From: Clostridium sp. Marseille-Q2269
Lineage (GTDB): Bacteria > Bacillota > Clostridia > Clostridiales > Clostridiaceae
NCBI RefSeq assembly: GCF_943736985.1
Contig: NZ_CALSFS010000005.1
Location: forward strand, 186,001-250,000
DNA length: 64,000 bases
Direction of reading: 5' to 3'
Shown: positions 9,223 through 17,674 of the stretch, one piece after another
Position numbering within the stretch: position 1 is the stretch's first letter
How the letters are laid out: every line of letters starts with the position of its first letter
Translations under genes and position numbers: made by a program
Notes under the pieces: model-generated
What the model saw: only the letters and a program-made list of their open reading frames with translations
What the model was told of the DNA's origin: nothing
Databases searched by the model: none

Positions 9223-9632
9223 TATACTCCCTCCACTTCCATGTGGTCAGTTAATATATTTACAGACTTAATATCTATTACATCATCAAAGTTTTTCTCC
9301 AAGTCACCTATTCGATACGGTGATACTCCTGATATTTCAAAAGTAACCTCATTCTTAACTATTTTATCTCCTGGAGTTAATGTAAAATAATTAAGTCTTT
9401 CTTCATTAGATAGTTTTAAAAATCTCTTAGAGCTGATATATTTATCGAACTTATCTATAAATATAAGTGTACTATCTGCAAGTAACAAACCTTTATCGCT
9501 AACAGCACCATTCCTTTTACTTTGCCAATTAACGCCTTTAATGACTGTTCTTTGATATTTATCTATATCATTCATAGAATCATACCACTTATTATATATA
9601 GTTATATCTGCATTTTTAAATAAAACTCCCAT
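9222..9632 (-). CDS. Phage head-tail joining (stopper-like) protein
   Basis: 136 residues starting MGVLFKNADITIYNKWYDS. The protein is beta-rich with 'VKNEVTFEISGVSPYRIGDLEK', and resembles small Clostridial and Lactococcal connector proteins that stand after the gp6-like adaptor; a head completion or stopper role is inferred from its place as second gene of the connector module. Overlaps the next gene by start and stop codon. No catalytic motif is seen. Confidence 0.62.
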   Translation of the reverse strand: MGVLFKNADITIYNKWYDSMNDIDKYQRTVIKGVNWQSKRNGAVSDKGLLLADSTLIFIDKFDKYISSKRFLKLSNEERLNYFTLTPGDKIVKNEVTFEISGVSPYRIGDLEKNFDDVIDIKSVNILTDHMEVEGV

Positions 9633-9633
9633 A

Positions 9634-9894
9634 TTACCACATCCTTACGTAGGGCGTAGGTAATAAAGCTTTAACATCTTCTGTTATGCTCCAAGGGTTA
9701 CTATCAAAACTTATAGATTGGTTACCCTCAGACATAGATTTAACTCCAGGAGTTTTTATATTTTCTAATTTATCAGCATTATTAATTAACTGCTCTACTG
9801 CTAAATCATAATTTTCTAATATATAATCTTCTGTTAAATCCTTATTCAGATAATTTCTAATAACTAAAATAGCTTTTTTTTGCTCAATAGTCAT
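9634..9894 (-). CDS. Phage head-tail connector (gp6-like adaptor)
   Basis: 86 residues, mostly helical: MTIEQKKAILVIRNYLNKDL, then 'YDLAVEQLINNADKL' and a C-terminal 'ALLPTPYVRMW'. The small size, the helical repeats and the ALLP.P.vR end, together with placement right after the capsid region, match gp6-type adaptor proteins that bind the portal. First gene of the connector block. Confidence 0.72.
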   Translation of the reverse strand: MTIEQKKAILVIRNYLNKDLTEDYILENYDLAVEQLINNADKLENIKTPGVKSMSEGNQSISFDSNPWSITEDVKALLPTPYVRMW

Positions 9895-9903
9895 TTAAAA
9901 CAC

Positions 9904-10080
9904 CTACTTTTCATCATTTTCCTGTTCTTTATCATCAGTAGATTCATTATCTTTAACACTTTCATCATCTTTAGCTTTTTCCTTCACAAGTTTAAAACCT
10001 TGGTCCTTATATATTACTTCAAATGCTCTTTCAGTAGCATATATTGTTCTTTTACCTTTACAGTATTTGTTCACTTTCAC
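9904..10080 (-). CDS. Small phage protein between capsid and connector genes
   Basis: 58 residues from a GTG at 10080 with AGGAGG four bases upstream; a second GTG two codons later (10074) has better spacing (10 bases). The N-terminal half (KVNKYCKGKRTIYATERAFEV) is basic, the last 25 residues are strongly acidic and Lys-rich. Small genes at this place in phages of this type often code for head decoration or completion proteins, but this one is not recognised. Confidence 0.6.
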   Translation of the reverse strand: MKVNKYCKGKRTIYATERAFEVIYKDQGFKLVKEKAKDDESVKDNESTDDKEQENDEK

Positions 10081-10101
10081 AGTCCTCCTTTAAACTAAAA
10101 T

Positions 10102-10120
10102 AGAGGAGTTTCACTCCTCT
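10102..10120 (-). terminator. Hairpin terminator directly after the capsid gene
   Basis: A perfect 7-bp stem (AGAGGAG/CTCCTCT) with a 5-base loop is followed on the - strand by ATTTTAG. Its 5' arm touches the capsid stop codon. The weak T run suggests partial termination, which would raise capsid yield over downstream genes. Confidence 0.6.
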
Positions 10121-11010
10121 TATGCTCCAGCTTTTGGTGTTAATAAAGCAAATGCCTTATCTTTTATAGGTAAGAAACCTAATCTCATACTAGCTTTGAT
10201 TGCCACCATGTCATTTTCAGCTAAAGATAATGGTTTACCATCACCCATAGTAACAGATTGTAGAGTAGCTTCTTTAAGTATTTCATATTCAATACCTGCT
10301 CTCATGCCTACTAAAGAATACATCCAATTACCAGCTATTAATTCAGCCTTAGTTTTATCCCAACCACCATTTCTTACAAATTCTATAGGATTAGAATATA
10401 ATTCATTTTGTCCTACACCTGGAACAAATAAAGCATTGCCGTTTGCATCTCTTAATTTTCTAAGAGAATTTTTAAGTCCATAGTGTCCCGCAAAACCATT
10501 AATATCTAATCCATCATCTTCAACTAAAGCCATAACATCAGATATATCTAAGTCAAGTTTACCAGCTCCGTTTGTTTCTAATTCTATTTTATTTCCTGCA
10601 GAATTAGCTACACTATAAATACTTTTAGAAAATGGAGAACTTGTGCCAAACAAACAAGCACTATCAATAGCTTTATAAAAAGCCTCTGCTATTGCTGGTC
10701 GCATTTCTCCAAATACATTTATAGTGGTATCATTCATTTTTTCTTTTGTTACTGGAATTATTACAGCTAACTTCTTAGCTTCCATCACTGGGAATATCCA
10801 TTCTGCCTTAGATGTTTGTATTCTTTCAGTTTCACCCACCCAGTAAGCTCCTGGGCCATCCGTCATAATGCTAAATTTTTTCTTATCTGACTTCATAGGC
10901 TCAACTTTACTTAATCTAAGTATAGAGGAACCTCTTGCTACATCTTTCATTATTCCATTTGCCTGTTCAGTAGGTACAAAACCTTGTAATTCATCTTTTA
11001 AATATGCCAT
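10120..11010 (-). CDS. Phage major capsid protein (HK97 fold)
   Basis: 296 residues. 'GSSILRLSKVEPMKSDKKKF', 'GAYWVGETERIQTSKAEW' and 'KKLAVIIPVTKEKMND' form the N-arm, and the E-loop/P-domain region of HK97-type capsid proteins; 'AIDSACLFGT' begins the peripheral-domain helix. Length fits a capsid without a protease-cut delta domain, and a separate scaffold gene lies upstream. This is the most abundant virion protein and a terminator-like hairpin follows it. Confidence 0.92.
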   Translation of the reverse strand: MAYLKDELQGFVPTEQANGIMKDVARGSSILRLSKVEPMKSDKKKFSIMTDGPGAYWVGETERIQTSKAEWIFPVMEAKKLAVIIPVTKEKMNDTTINVFGEMRPAIAEAFYKAIDSACLFGTSSPFSKSIYSVANSAGNKIELETNGAGKLDLDISDVMALVEDDGLDINGFAGHYGLKNSLRKLRDANGNALFVPGVGQNELYSNPIEFVRNGGWDKTKAELIAGNWMYSLVGMRAGIEYEILKEATLQSVTMGDGKPLSLAENDMVAIKASMRLGFLPIKDKAFALLTPKAGA

Positions 11011-11027
11011 ATTTTACACTCTCCTTT

Positions 11028-11621
11028 TTAATCTCTTTTTACTTGATTGTCTTTTATTACAGATATAAAATCTAAACCACCTTCTGGATCACTTCCTCCA
11101 CTTGGTGGTGTATAACTATTGTCTTTTAATCTTTCTTTTACTGTAGTTTCTAACTTATCAGTAAATACTTTTTCTAGTGTTTCTAAATTTTTATCTGTAG
11201 TTTCTTCGTCTTGGCCAATAAAATAATCTACCAAATCAGTTGGTAGACCTTTTTCAGTAGCTATTTTAAGAGCTTTATTAGTTAGCTGCTCTTTTATTTT
11301 TTCTTTCTTCATATTCTCCATTTCTTGCTTTAATTTTACTAATTCAGTATCCTTTGGATCTTCTTCTGGATATAATTCTTTAATTTTATCATCAATTAAA
11401 TTCTGCAAATTATTAGCTTTCCAGGTGTCTAATCCTTTATTTAAATGTTGGTCTTTTAAACTATCAATATAAGATTTAAACTCTTTGTCTGTATTCATTT
11501 TTTGCTTAAATACGTCTAAACCACCAAACTTGGTTGCCAGTTCAGAAGTAGCTAATATTTCGTCAACTTCTCCATTATCTTCTATACTTTCTATTAATTT
11601 TAATAATTCACTTTTTAACAT
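11028..11621 (-). CDS. Phage capsid scaffolding protein (DUF4355-like)
   Basis: 197 residues, highly charged and almost all helical, with a Lys/Glu-rich coiled-coil (about residues 90-125) and a Gly/Pro-rich joint (YTPPSGGSDPEGG) before a short C-terminal stretch (DFISVIKDNQVKRD) that probably binds the capsid protein. These are features of scaffolding proteins that guide procapsid assembly. It directly precedes the capsid gene with a normal ribosome binding site. Confidence 0.85.
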   Translation of the reverse strand: MLKSELLKLIESIEDNGEVDEILATSELATKFGGLDVFKQKMNTDKEFKSYIDSLKDQHLNKGLDTWKANNLQNLIDDKIKELYPEEDPKDTELVKLKQEMENMKKEKIKEQLTNKALKIATEKGLPTDLVDYFIGQDEETTDKNLETLEKVFTDKLETTVKERLKDNSYTPPSGGSDPEGGLDFISVIKDNQVKRD

Positions 11622-11687
11622 TTTACTTTCCTCCTATTTGTCCCTTTAACCCATTAGGACTAAAGACACATTTTAATTAAAATAAAA

Positions 11688-11707
11688 AGCCTTAGTTTCC
11701 TAAGACT
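11688..11707 (-). terminator. Intrinsic terminator with GAAA tetraloop
   Basis: An 8-bp stem (AGTCTTAG/CTAAGGCT, one G-U pair) closes a GAAA tetraloop and runs into TTTTATTTT on the - strand. It follows the gene at 11711-11974 and precedes the scaffold gene. Confidence 0.75.
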
Positions 11708-11710
11708 CAA

Positions 11711-11974
11711 TTATTTTTCAACCTTATAATTTTCCCACTTTTTATAAGCATCTACATACATCTCTTTCTTATCTCCATTGTAAGTACACTCGTAATACAT
11801 CCCATCAAATAAAGTAGTACTTAATAGAGCTTTATTATTTTGAAGAGTTTTACAACTCCATACCATGAATACATCATCTGTTGTGATTTTTTTCTTATCG
11901 GTTTTATCCAAATGATTATTGGTATAGTTACATACTTCCCGTTTACACCATTCTAAAAATTCTTTTTCATTCAT
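11711..11974 (-). CDS. Small phage protein of DUF6275 type
   Basis: 87 residues with 'FLEWCKREVCNYTNNHLD', 'VFMVWSCKTLQNNKALLST' and 'YYECTYNGDKKEMYVDAYKKWEN'. I recognise this pattern from small phage proteins grouped as DUF6275; their function is not known. Placed between head genes and followed by an intrinsic terminator, it belongs to a small cluster (11711-12545) of accessory genes inserted in the head module. Confidence 0.65.
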   Translation of the reverse strand: MNEKEFLEWCKREVCNYTNNHLDKTDKKKITTDDVFMVWSCKTLQNNKALLSTTLFDGMYYECTYNGDKKEMYVDAYKKWENYKVEK

Positions 11975-11988
11975 TTAATTTTCCTCCT

Positions 11989-12291
11989 CTAATCTTCTAT
12001 CCTATCAATTCCGTATTGTACTGCAACTTCATGTTCAATTTTGCATCCTCTTGCATCCTCCCAGCCATCACCAAAAAAAGCAACGTCTGCTTCGGCCAGT
12101 AAGCTTATAGATTTTCCTAAATAACATACTGGTATATTACCTATAGGTTTAAAATCTCCAAAGAAAGAATCTATTAATTCTATTGGTTCTCCTATAGTTT
12201 TTTCTGCTTTAAGTCTAATTTCTTCTCTAGTTTTTAAAATTTCTTCATCTGTAAACCCTCTCATTGGTTGAGATATAAATAATTTTTTCAC
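11989..12291 (-). CDS. Nucleoside deoxyribosyltransferase-like phage protein (DUF4406)
   Basis: 100 residues beginning KKLFISQPMRGFTDEEI, the typical start of the DUF4406 / nucleoside 2-deoxyribosyltransferase-like fold, followed by 'LLAEADVAFFGDGWEDARGCKIEHEVA' that places Glu in the usual nucleotide-binding position. Family members may act on nucleosides, or bind nucleotide-derived signals; the substrate here is unknown. It is part of the accessory cluster between minor head protein and scaffold genes. Confidence 0.75.
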   Translation of the reverse strand: MKKLFISQPMRGFTDEEILKTREEIRLKAEKTIGEPIELIDSFFGDFKPIGNIPVCYLGKSISLLAEADVAFFGDGWEDARGCKIEHEVAVQYGIDRIED

Positions 12292-12323
12292 ATCTATCCC
12301 TCCTTGATTTTAAATATAATAAA

Positions 12324-12353
12324 AGCACCTACTATTTTTACTTAGTACGTGCT
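12324..12353 (-). terminator. Intrinsic terminator after the zinc ribbon gene
   Basis: An 11-bp stem with one mismatch (AGCAC.TACTA pairing with TAGTA.GTGCT) and an 8-base loop is followed by TTTATTATATTT on the - strand. Confidence 0.65.
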
Positions 12354-12362
12354 AAAATATTT

Positions 12363-12545
12363 TTATCTTTCTAATAAAGGCCCAATCAATGTTATTCCAC
12401 ATTTTTTACAAACCCAATTATACTCACTACCCATAATTTCTAAATTACACTTAGGGCACATTATTATATCATTACCATCATTATTTTTTTTAATTTCAGC
12501 TGTTACGATATTCTTTGAATTAGGATGAATAAATTTTCTAAACAT
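12363..12545 (-). CDS. Small zinc-ribbon phage protein
   Basis: 60 residues with two CxxC pairs (MCPKCNLEI and WVCKKCGITL) that make a zinc ribbon in the C-terminal half; the N-terminal half (MFRKFIHPNSKNIVTAEIKK) is unremarkable. Role unknown; small zinc ribbons in phages often touch nucleic acid or host polymerase. It has its own terminator downstream. Confidence 0.65.
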   Translation of the reverse strand: MFRKFIHPNSKNIVTAEIKKNNDGNDIIMCPKCNLEIMGSEYNWVCKKCGITLIGPLLER

Positions 12546-12579
12546 AATTCCACCTCCTTACTACAAGAATATTATACCA

Positions 12580-13311
12580 TTACTCTTCAACAGTATTAAA
12601 CCCTCTACACAAAGGATGTACAACTCCAGGTGCGTCATTTAAATTATATATTTTACCATCCAATGTAGCACACTCTGAGCAGGTTCTACGGTCTAATACC
12701 TCATTTCTTCTTACTTTTTTAACTCCAACTTCTTTACAAAATTTCCTAAAAGCTTCATCTTCACAACGATTAACTTCCGTCTCAGTTAACCTTTTAGCTT
12801 CATAAGCACTACTATTATAAGTTTTTTCTATATCTTTTTTTATTTGGTTAACATTTATCTTACCATTTAGAAACTGTTTAACTTGTTTATACAAATGTTC
12901 TCCTACCGCTTTTTCATTTTCCCAAACTCTAGTTGAAAAATGTTTGCCCTTAAAATTACTTTCTATAATTTTTCTAACATCTTTTAAATTTGCATTATAA
13001 GAGTAAAAATCAAAAGTATTTTTAACTGTATTATTTAAAATATTATTTATAACACGTGTTTGTATGCCTTTTTGGCTTTGTGTGGTACTTGTAATTAGCT
13101 TAGACAACCTTTTATATTCCTTTGATTTATCTCTGCTCCTAAGGCTCATTAAACCATCTATAATAGTATAAGTAAGCATAATTAATGCTATTTCTCTTAA
13201 TAACTCATCTCTATTTTCTTTTTGTTCTTTATAAACTTCTTTCAGCTGTTCATTAGCTTCATCATAAAGGCCTTGGATAAACTTTTCTTCTTCATTTTTA
13301 CTATAACTCAT
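12580..13311 (-). CDS. Phage minor head protein (SPP1 gp7 / Mu F family)
   Basis: 243 residues from ATG 13311 (SYSKNEEEKF...), preferred over an upstream ATG at 13335 because GGTGATG lies at normal spacing. The first 150 residues are helical; the C-terminus carries 'LTETEVNRCEDEAFRKFCKE', 'RRTCSECATLDGKIY' and 'HPLCRGF', the conserved Cys/His motif of the Mu F-like minor head family. The protein binds the portal inside the procapsid and helps DNA delivery. It overlaps the portal gene by 11 bases. Confidence 0.87.
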   Translation of the reverse strand: MSYSKNEEEKFIQGLYDEANEQLKEVYKEQKENRDELLREIALIMLTYTIIDGLMSLRSRDKSKEYKRLSKLITSTTQSQKGIQTRVINNILNNTVKNTFDFYSYNANLKDVRKIIESNFKGKHFSTRVWENEKAVGEHLYKQVKQFLNGKINVNQIKKDIEKTYNSSAYEAKRLTETEVNRCEDEAFRKFCKEVGVKKVRRNEVLDRRTCSECATLDGKIYNLNDAPGVVHPLCRGFNTVEE

Positions 13312-14578
13312 TATTAACATCACCCACAATATCATCCAAATTCATTCCAGGTAATTCGTCTTTGAGTTTTTTTATTTCATTTTTAGGATTTTCAATAAAT
13401 GATAATAAACTTAATCCAGTTTCAGTAGATAACTTATCACCTAACTGGCTAATTACTTGAGCTGTCATTAAATCATCTTGTGGGATATTAGGGGTAAACT
13501 TAATTTTTATATCTCTAAAGTCATATTCAATATTTTTAATAACTTTTAAATATATAAATAAAAATTTAAGTCTAGTTTTAATACAATCTGCAATAGATTT
13601 TTGATTGAGTTTACATTTTTCCTCTAATGCTATTAGTCTAGCCCTAAGTGCCAAAGATGATAAATTACTTTGCATTTTTTCATTGTGATTTATATGGCTA
13701 GATAATTGATACATTTTATCTTCCATGGTATTAAGGGTATTTTGGATAAAAGTATCATTAATATTTTTTATGAGCCATGCTGCAGTACCATTTTTATCTT
13801 TAATCTGCATTACTCCAAGTTTTTTCATCTTCGGAATATCTTTTTCATCTATAGCTACTCCAGTGAGCACCATATAAGCATTTCTAAAATCACTTATTTC
13901 ATTACTTATATCAGATAAATTAGTTTCGTAGGCATCTTGAAGTCCTTTTAAATCCTTAAATAAAGTATCATCTTTACCTTCTTCACTTAATTTAGCTAAT
14001 CCAGCTGGCACAGCACCGAAAATATGTTTTGTTTTAGGTTTAATTTCTTCAAACTTATCATTAAAATGTAATATTTCTTTATCTGTATACACGTCAATAT
14101 AAGTTGTATCATCAAATTTCAGTTTATATGTGTGCATAAAAAAAGATATGTTGCCAAAATCATCTATGGCGGCATATCCTTCTCGTGGACTTATTATTTT
14201 ACTAGAGAATTGTCCTTCTTTATCTGCATAATATAATTCATAAGCCAAACTATATATAAGCATATTTTTAGCTAAATTTGAATCATGTCCCTCACTCCAG
14301 TGGTCCAGGTAATAGTCAATGTCATTGACTATATTTTCATTTCCAGATTTACTTATATAATTTACATCATTTCCAACACTATAAGAAACTTCTTCTTTTA
14401 TAAATTTCTTAATAAAGTTAGTATTTATTTTATTATTAGATCTTTCAGTAACCATCTGATAATTATTAATAGCGTCAGTATTACCCTTATAATAGGCATA
14501 CATTTTAGCATAAGTTTGCAAGTTATTTTGATATTCCTCATAAGCTTTTTTAAGTAAATTTATATCTATTTCAATCAC
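13301..14578 (-). CDS. Phage portal protein (SPP1 gp6 family)
   Basis: 425 residues with 'YYKGNTDAINNY', 'SYSVGNDVNYIS', 'FFMHTYKLKFD', 'GLQDAYETNLSDISNEISDFRNAYMVLTG' and 'RARLIALEEKCKLNQKSI', all typical of SPP1-type portals; the dodecameric ring is the DNA gate of the head. The only conventional in-frame start is a GTG at 14578 lying inside the AGGAGGTG ribosome binding site; the codon at optimal distance is ATA. The stop overlaps the minor head gene. Confidence 0.9.
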   Translation of the reverse strand: MIEIDINLLKKAYEEYQNNLQTYAKMYAYYKGNTDAINNYQMVTERSNNKINTNFIKKFIKEEVSYSVGNDVNYISKSGNENIVNDIDYYLDHWSEGHDSNLAKNMLIYSLAYELYYADKEGQFSSKIISPREGYAAIDDFGNISFFMHTYKLKFDDTTYIDVYTDKEILHFNDKFEEIKPKTKHIFGAVPAGLAKLSEEGKDDTLFKDLKGLQDAYETNLSDISNEISDFRNAYMVLTGVAIDEKDIPKMKKLGVMQIKDKNGTAAWLIKNINDTFIQNTLNTMEDKMYQLSSHINHNEKMQSNLSSLALRARLIALEEKCKLNQKSIADCIKTRLKFLFIYLKVIKNIEYDFRDIKIKFTPNIPQDDLMTAQVISQLGDKLSTETGLSLLSFIENPKNEIKKLKDELPGMNLDDIVGDVNNEL

Positions 14579-14581
14579 CTC

Positions 14582-16315
14582 CTACAAGCCAAATTTTTTC
14601 CTATCGAATAGTACTACATTTTCAACTACCTCTATATTTTCAATTCTAATACTAAACTCAGCAGTTATATCCGGAGCATCATCATGAACTGAATATTTCT
14701 GCCCTCTGAAATCTAATATCTGGTTCGTAAACTCACTATCTTCTTCAGCAAATATAATCTGCCCTTTATTAATATAAGGTATTAGGGTAGAAATCTTATC
14801 ATCTTTATTCTTCTTTTGGTGTTCATTAATTATAGTAATATTTCTATTTCTTAGCACTGGATCATCATTTATTTTATTTTCAATGGCATTTGCATCAGCA
14901 CCATTAAATGTGTTTTTCTCTATATACAAGTGACTTATATCCTGATAGTCCTTTAATAGTTTAATTGCATGGTCAACATACTTATCAAAATCAGTTCTAG
15001 CATTTATTTTAGCTAATTCAGCTTTACGGGCATATTTTAGATTATTATCTCCCATAGATCCTACTAAAAAAGCACTATAGTCGTTTTTCTTACCCCCACC
15101 ACTAGCGGGGTCTATTAAAAGCATACTTTTATAAAAACTATGTGTCTCTATTTCTTTTCTCGTTTCAGTTCTTACACCTTTAAACCACTTTTGCCCAATG
15201 CTATCAACATCACCCTGGACTTCCTGTTTAAAGCTTGAAGGATTTTCATAATATGATAAGGCTATATCTAAACAATCCCAAAACTCACTCCACAGTAATG
15301 AAAATTGCATTTCCTCCTTGTGTTGCCAATAAAATTCTTTTGCATCTTCAAGCCTATTTTCATTTTTAAAGTTAAATAAAATAGACTTGAACTTACTCCA
15401 CAATCCAGTGGTAAAGTACAAGTCTATATCTTCTAACAATACACCTTTTTCTTTCTTAAATTTCCATGTAGGCATTTTTAATAGCCTAGAATAAAAACAC
15501 TCCTTATGTTGAAGTGTTCCTAATGCAATAAATGTAGTTCCTTTTTTAATTGTTTTACCATTTCTTATGACTGCCTTTTGACTAGCGTATTTAACATCAT
15601 CTGAATATCGTTTCCACTTGTTCTCACGTGCCTGTTCTGTTCTTACATCATCCTCGGATTGATAATCATCTAAAATAATAAAATCTGGTCTACAATTATC
15701 ATATTTACGCCCTCTCATGGGGCTGGCAGAGGAAATAGCTTCAATGAAAGTTTTATTGGTAAGTTCCAGTTGAGTACTATTACATTTATATCTTTTATCT
15801 TTATCATCTAAAATAATTCCAAAAGCTTTTTTAATATGTTCATTTTCTAATAATGTATTTTTAATATCACTTATAAATTTCTCTGCGGTACTCCCTATAT
15901 CCGAGCAAATAAGAGTATATTTTTTATGTTTATAACAATGTGCCCATATAGTACCAGCAAAAGTACCAAAGACAGATTTACCAGTTCCCCTTGGAAGTAT
16001 TCTTCCTATTTGGTCGGCTCCTTCTCCAATAATAGCGTTTTCTATATCATGCCATATCTCTTTATGTACTTTAGCTATAGGAGCCGCTGCATTATTTTCT
16101 TTAGGTAAAAAAGTATCTTGTAGAAAGTACATGCAGAAAAACTCCATATTCAATTTTCCTAATTGCCACGCTAATCCATGATATCCAAATAAATTACTAC
16201 TATTAGATAAAATAAGTTCTTTGGCTTTTTCCTCGGGATTATCCGCTCCAGCAGAAATAAATTGCTCTGTGAGATATTTGAATAATAAATATGTATTTTG
16301 TTGTTCTTCTGTCAT
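14582..16315 (-). CDS. Terminase large subunit
   Basis: 577 residues. Walker A is RGTGKS at residues 109-114; a Walker B-like 'DFIILDDYQSED' and the coupling segment 'ALGTLQHKECFYSRLL' follow; the C-terminal nuclease half begins at 'MLLIDPASGGGKKNDYSAFL' with the first catalytic Asp. The enzyme cuts concatemers and pumps DNA into the head through the portal encoded next. Four bases separate it from the portal gene. Start ATG has AGGTGAG upstream. Confidence 0.93.
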   Translation of the reverse strand: MTEEQQNTYLLFKYLTEQFISAGADNPEEKAKELILSNSSNLFGYHGLAWQLGKLNMEFFCMYFLQDTFLPKENNAAAPIAKVHKEIWHDIENAIIGEGADQIGRILPRGTGKSVFGTFAGTIWAHCYKHKKYTLICSDIGSTAEKFISDIKNTLLENEHIKKAFGIILDDKDKRYKCNSTQLELTNKTFIEAISSASPMRGRKYDNCRPDFIILDDYQSEDDVRTEQARENKWKRYSDDVKYASQKAVIRNGKTIKKGTTFIALGTLQHKECFYSRLLKMPTWKFKKEKGVLLEDIDLYFTTGLWSKFKSILFNFKNENRLEDAKEFYWQHKEEMQFSLLWSEFWDCLDIALSYYENPSSFKQEVQGDVDSIGQKWFKGVRTETRKEIETHSFYKSMLLIDPASGGGKKNDYSAFLVGSMGDNNLKYARKAELAKINARTDFDKYVDHAIKLLKDYQDISHLYIEKNTFNGADANAIENKINDDPVLRNRNITIINEHQKKNKDDKISTLIPYINKGQIIFAEEDSEFTNQILDFRGQKYSVHDDAPDITAEFSIRIENIEVVENVVLFDRKKFGL

Positions 16316-16341
16316 GTACTCACCTACCTTATGTAAAAATA

Positions 16342-16372
16342 GAAACTCACCAATAATTTCCTAGTGAGTTTC
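16342..16372 (-). terminator. Intrinsic terminator overlapping the end of the recombinase gene
   Basis: A 9-10-bp stem (GAAACTCAC/GTGAGTTTC) with a 12-14-base loop leads into TATTTTTA on the - strand. The 5' arm includes the last codons and stop of the serine recombinase, so it should end that transcript before the large terminase gene. Confidence 0.72.
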
Positions 16373-16978
16373 ATATCTTTTAACTAAATTATAAAAACTA
16401 TTTTTTTTAAGTCCTGTAAGCTCCATAGCTTTAACGGCTGTAATATTTTTATCTTTCCATTCATTATATACTTCATTCCAGTTGGAAGGAAATTCAATCT
16501 CTGGTCTACCAAGTTTTTGTCCTTTAGCTTTAGCCGCAGCGATACCTTCGGCTTGACGCTTTTTAATTTTAATTCTTTCTTTCTCAGCCATATATGATAA
16601 TAATTCAAATACAATATTTGAAATAAGATTTTTTTCTAAATCTGATTTTCCAACAGTATTCAATATTGGATTATCAATTACAATTATATTTATACCTTTT
16701 TTCTGTAATTCTCTCCATTCTTCTTTTATCATTATCATATCCCTACCAAGTCTATCAAGTTCTTTAATTATTAAAGTATCTCCAGAACGTAGTAAATTAT
16801 TTTTTAATGTTTGGTATCCTTCTCTATTAAAATCTTTACCAGATTGCTTATCAGTAATGATATCTCTTTCGGCAATTTCAATATCATTTTCTTTACAATA
16901 TTGAATAACGCTTTCTAATTGTCTATCTAAATTCTGTTCTTTAGTACTAACTCTTAAATACCCATATACCTTTTCCAT
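16361..16978 (-). CDS. Serine recombinase (resolvase/invertase type)
   Basis: 205 residues from ATG 16978 (AGAGGTG upstream); a longer frame to 17053 would begin inside the untranslated leader and is rejected. 'YGYLRVSTKEQNLDRQ' holds the catalytic Ser (residue 11); 'IIKELDRLGRDMIMI' holds the conserved Arg pair; 'YMAEKERIKIKKRQAEGI' is the E-helix and 'TAVKAMELTGLKKNSFYNLVK' the C-terminal HTH. It belongs to the small Tn3/Hin type, not the large integrases. It stands between the small and large terminase genes with its own consensus promoter and terminator, so it looks like an independent insertion in the packaging operon. Its substrate may be the repeats at 17130-17200. Confidence 0.9.
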   Translation of the reverse strand: MEKVYGYLRVSTKEQNLDRQLESVIQYCKENDIEIAERDIITDKQSGKDFNREGYQTLKNNLLRSGDTLIIKELDRLGRDMIMIKEEWRELQKKGINIIVIDNPILNTVGKSDLEKNLISNIVFELLSYMAEKERIKIKKRQAEGIAAAKAKGQKLGRPEIEFPSNWNEVYNEWKDKNITAVKAMELTGLKKNSFYNLVKRYETH

Positions 16979-17091
16979 TAATAAACACCTCTGACTTTTT
17001 AAAATTTTATAGAAACTGTAGAACTGGTCACAGGGGCAATTTGAATTTTTCATTTTAGAAGTACCCCGGGTCTATAAATTTCTATATTTAT

Positions 17092-17120
17092 ATTATATAA
17101 TTAGTGTTTACCAATGTCAA
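17092..17120 (-). promoter_or_regulatory. Consensus sigma-A promoter for the serine recombinase
   Basis: TTGACA and TATAAT are separated by exactly 17 bp on the - strand, a perfect vegetative promoter, about 110 bases before the recombinase ATG. It would be active in the lysogen unless repressed. Confidence 0.8.
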
Positions 17121-17129
17121 TATTATTTT

Positions 17130-17200
17130 ATAAACGTTTATTAATTTATTTTATGTATTTAATAAACATATTTTTATACTGTTTAACTATGTTTATTAAA
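17130..17200. repeat. Palindrome and 13-bp inverted repeats upstream of the recombinase promoter
   Basis: ATAAACGTTTAT at 17130-17141 is a perfect 12-bp palindrome. TTTAATAAACATA (17158-17170) and TATGTTTATTAAA (17188-17200) are perfect 13-bp inverted repeats 17 bp apart. Further GTTTA/TAAAC steps surround them. These may be recombinase crossover or operator sites, or a terminase recognition (pac/cos) region, since the small terminase gene ends at 17216. Confidence 0.6.
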
Positions 17201-17215
17201 GTATACCTTTATAAA

Positions 17216-17632
17216 CTATTTAACACACTTAAGTTTCTTAAACTTATTTAGTTCTTCTTCCAACACATTAGTATCTAAAGTATCATTATTATTCTCTTTA
17301 TTATCCTCCACTACATTAGTAGGATTACCATAGATTCTATTAATAAGATATTGGTTAGCAGCAAGACACACACGCTTATCACTCTTATCATTAGCTAATT
17401 CTTTTATGTTACCTATATAAGTAGTAAGGTCTTTAAGAATAAGCTGATTACCTTGGTTACTAAGTTCTCGTTTCCGCCTGTCCAGTTCAGCCTTTACATT
17501 ATCTTTACTAAGCCAATTATAAACAGTACTCCTAACAACACCTAATCTCTTAGCTATATCCGTTATATTTTCACCTTCTATGAGCATAGTAACCATATCA
17601 TTTTGTTGTACTGTTAATACTTCATAAGACAT
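17216..17632 (-). CDS. Probable terminase small subunit (HTH protein, phBC6A51-like)
   Basis: 138 residues from ATG 17632, which has a near-perfect AGGAGGTGAT site; the longer frame to 17659 is not preferred. The N-terminus is a helix-turn-helix, 'ITDIAKRLGVVRSTVYNWLSKD', followed by a helical region with 'LAANQYLINRIYGNPTNVV'. This matches the HTH proteins found next to terminase genes and named after phBC6A51. Small terminases bind the packaging start site and recruit the large subunit. The Asp/Asn-rich C-terminus ends with 'NKFKKLKCVK'. Confidence 0.75.
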   Translation of the reverse strand: MSYEVLTVQQNDMVTMLIEGENITDIAKRLGVVRSTVYNWLSKDNVKAELDRRKRELSNQGNQLILKDLTTYIGNIKELANDKSDKRVCLAANQYLINRIYGNPTNVVEDNKENNNDTLDTNVLEEELNKFKKLKCVK

Positions 17633-17674
17633 ATAATCACCTCCTAGACACTTGTACATTAATTACAATAAAAA

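Noticed and set aside
16384-16614. 76-codon - strand frame overlapping the serine recombinase
   Set aside because: It is the same DNA read in another frame of the recombinase's C-terminal region, with no start context.
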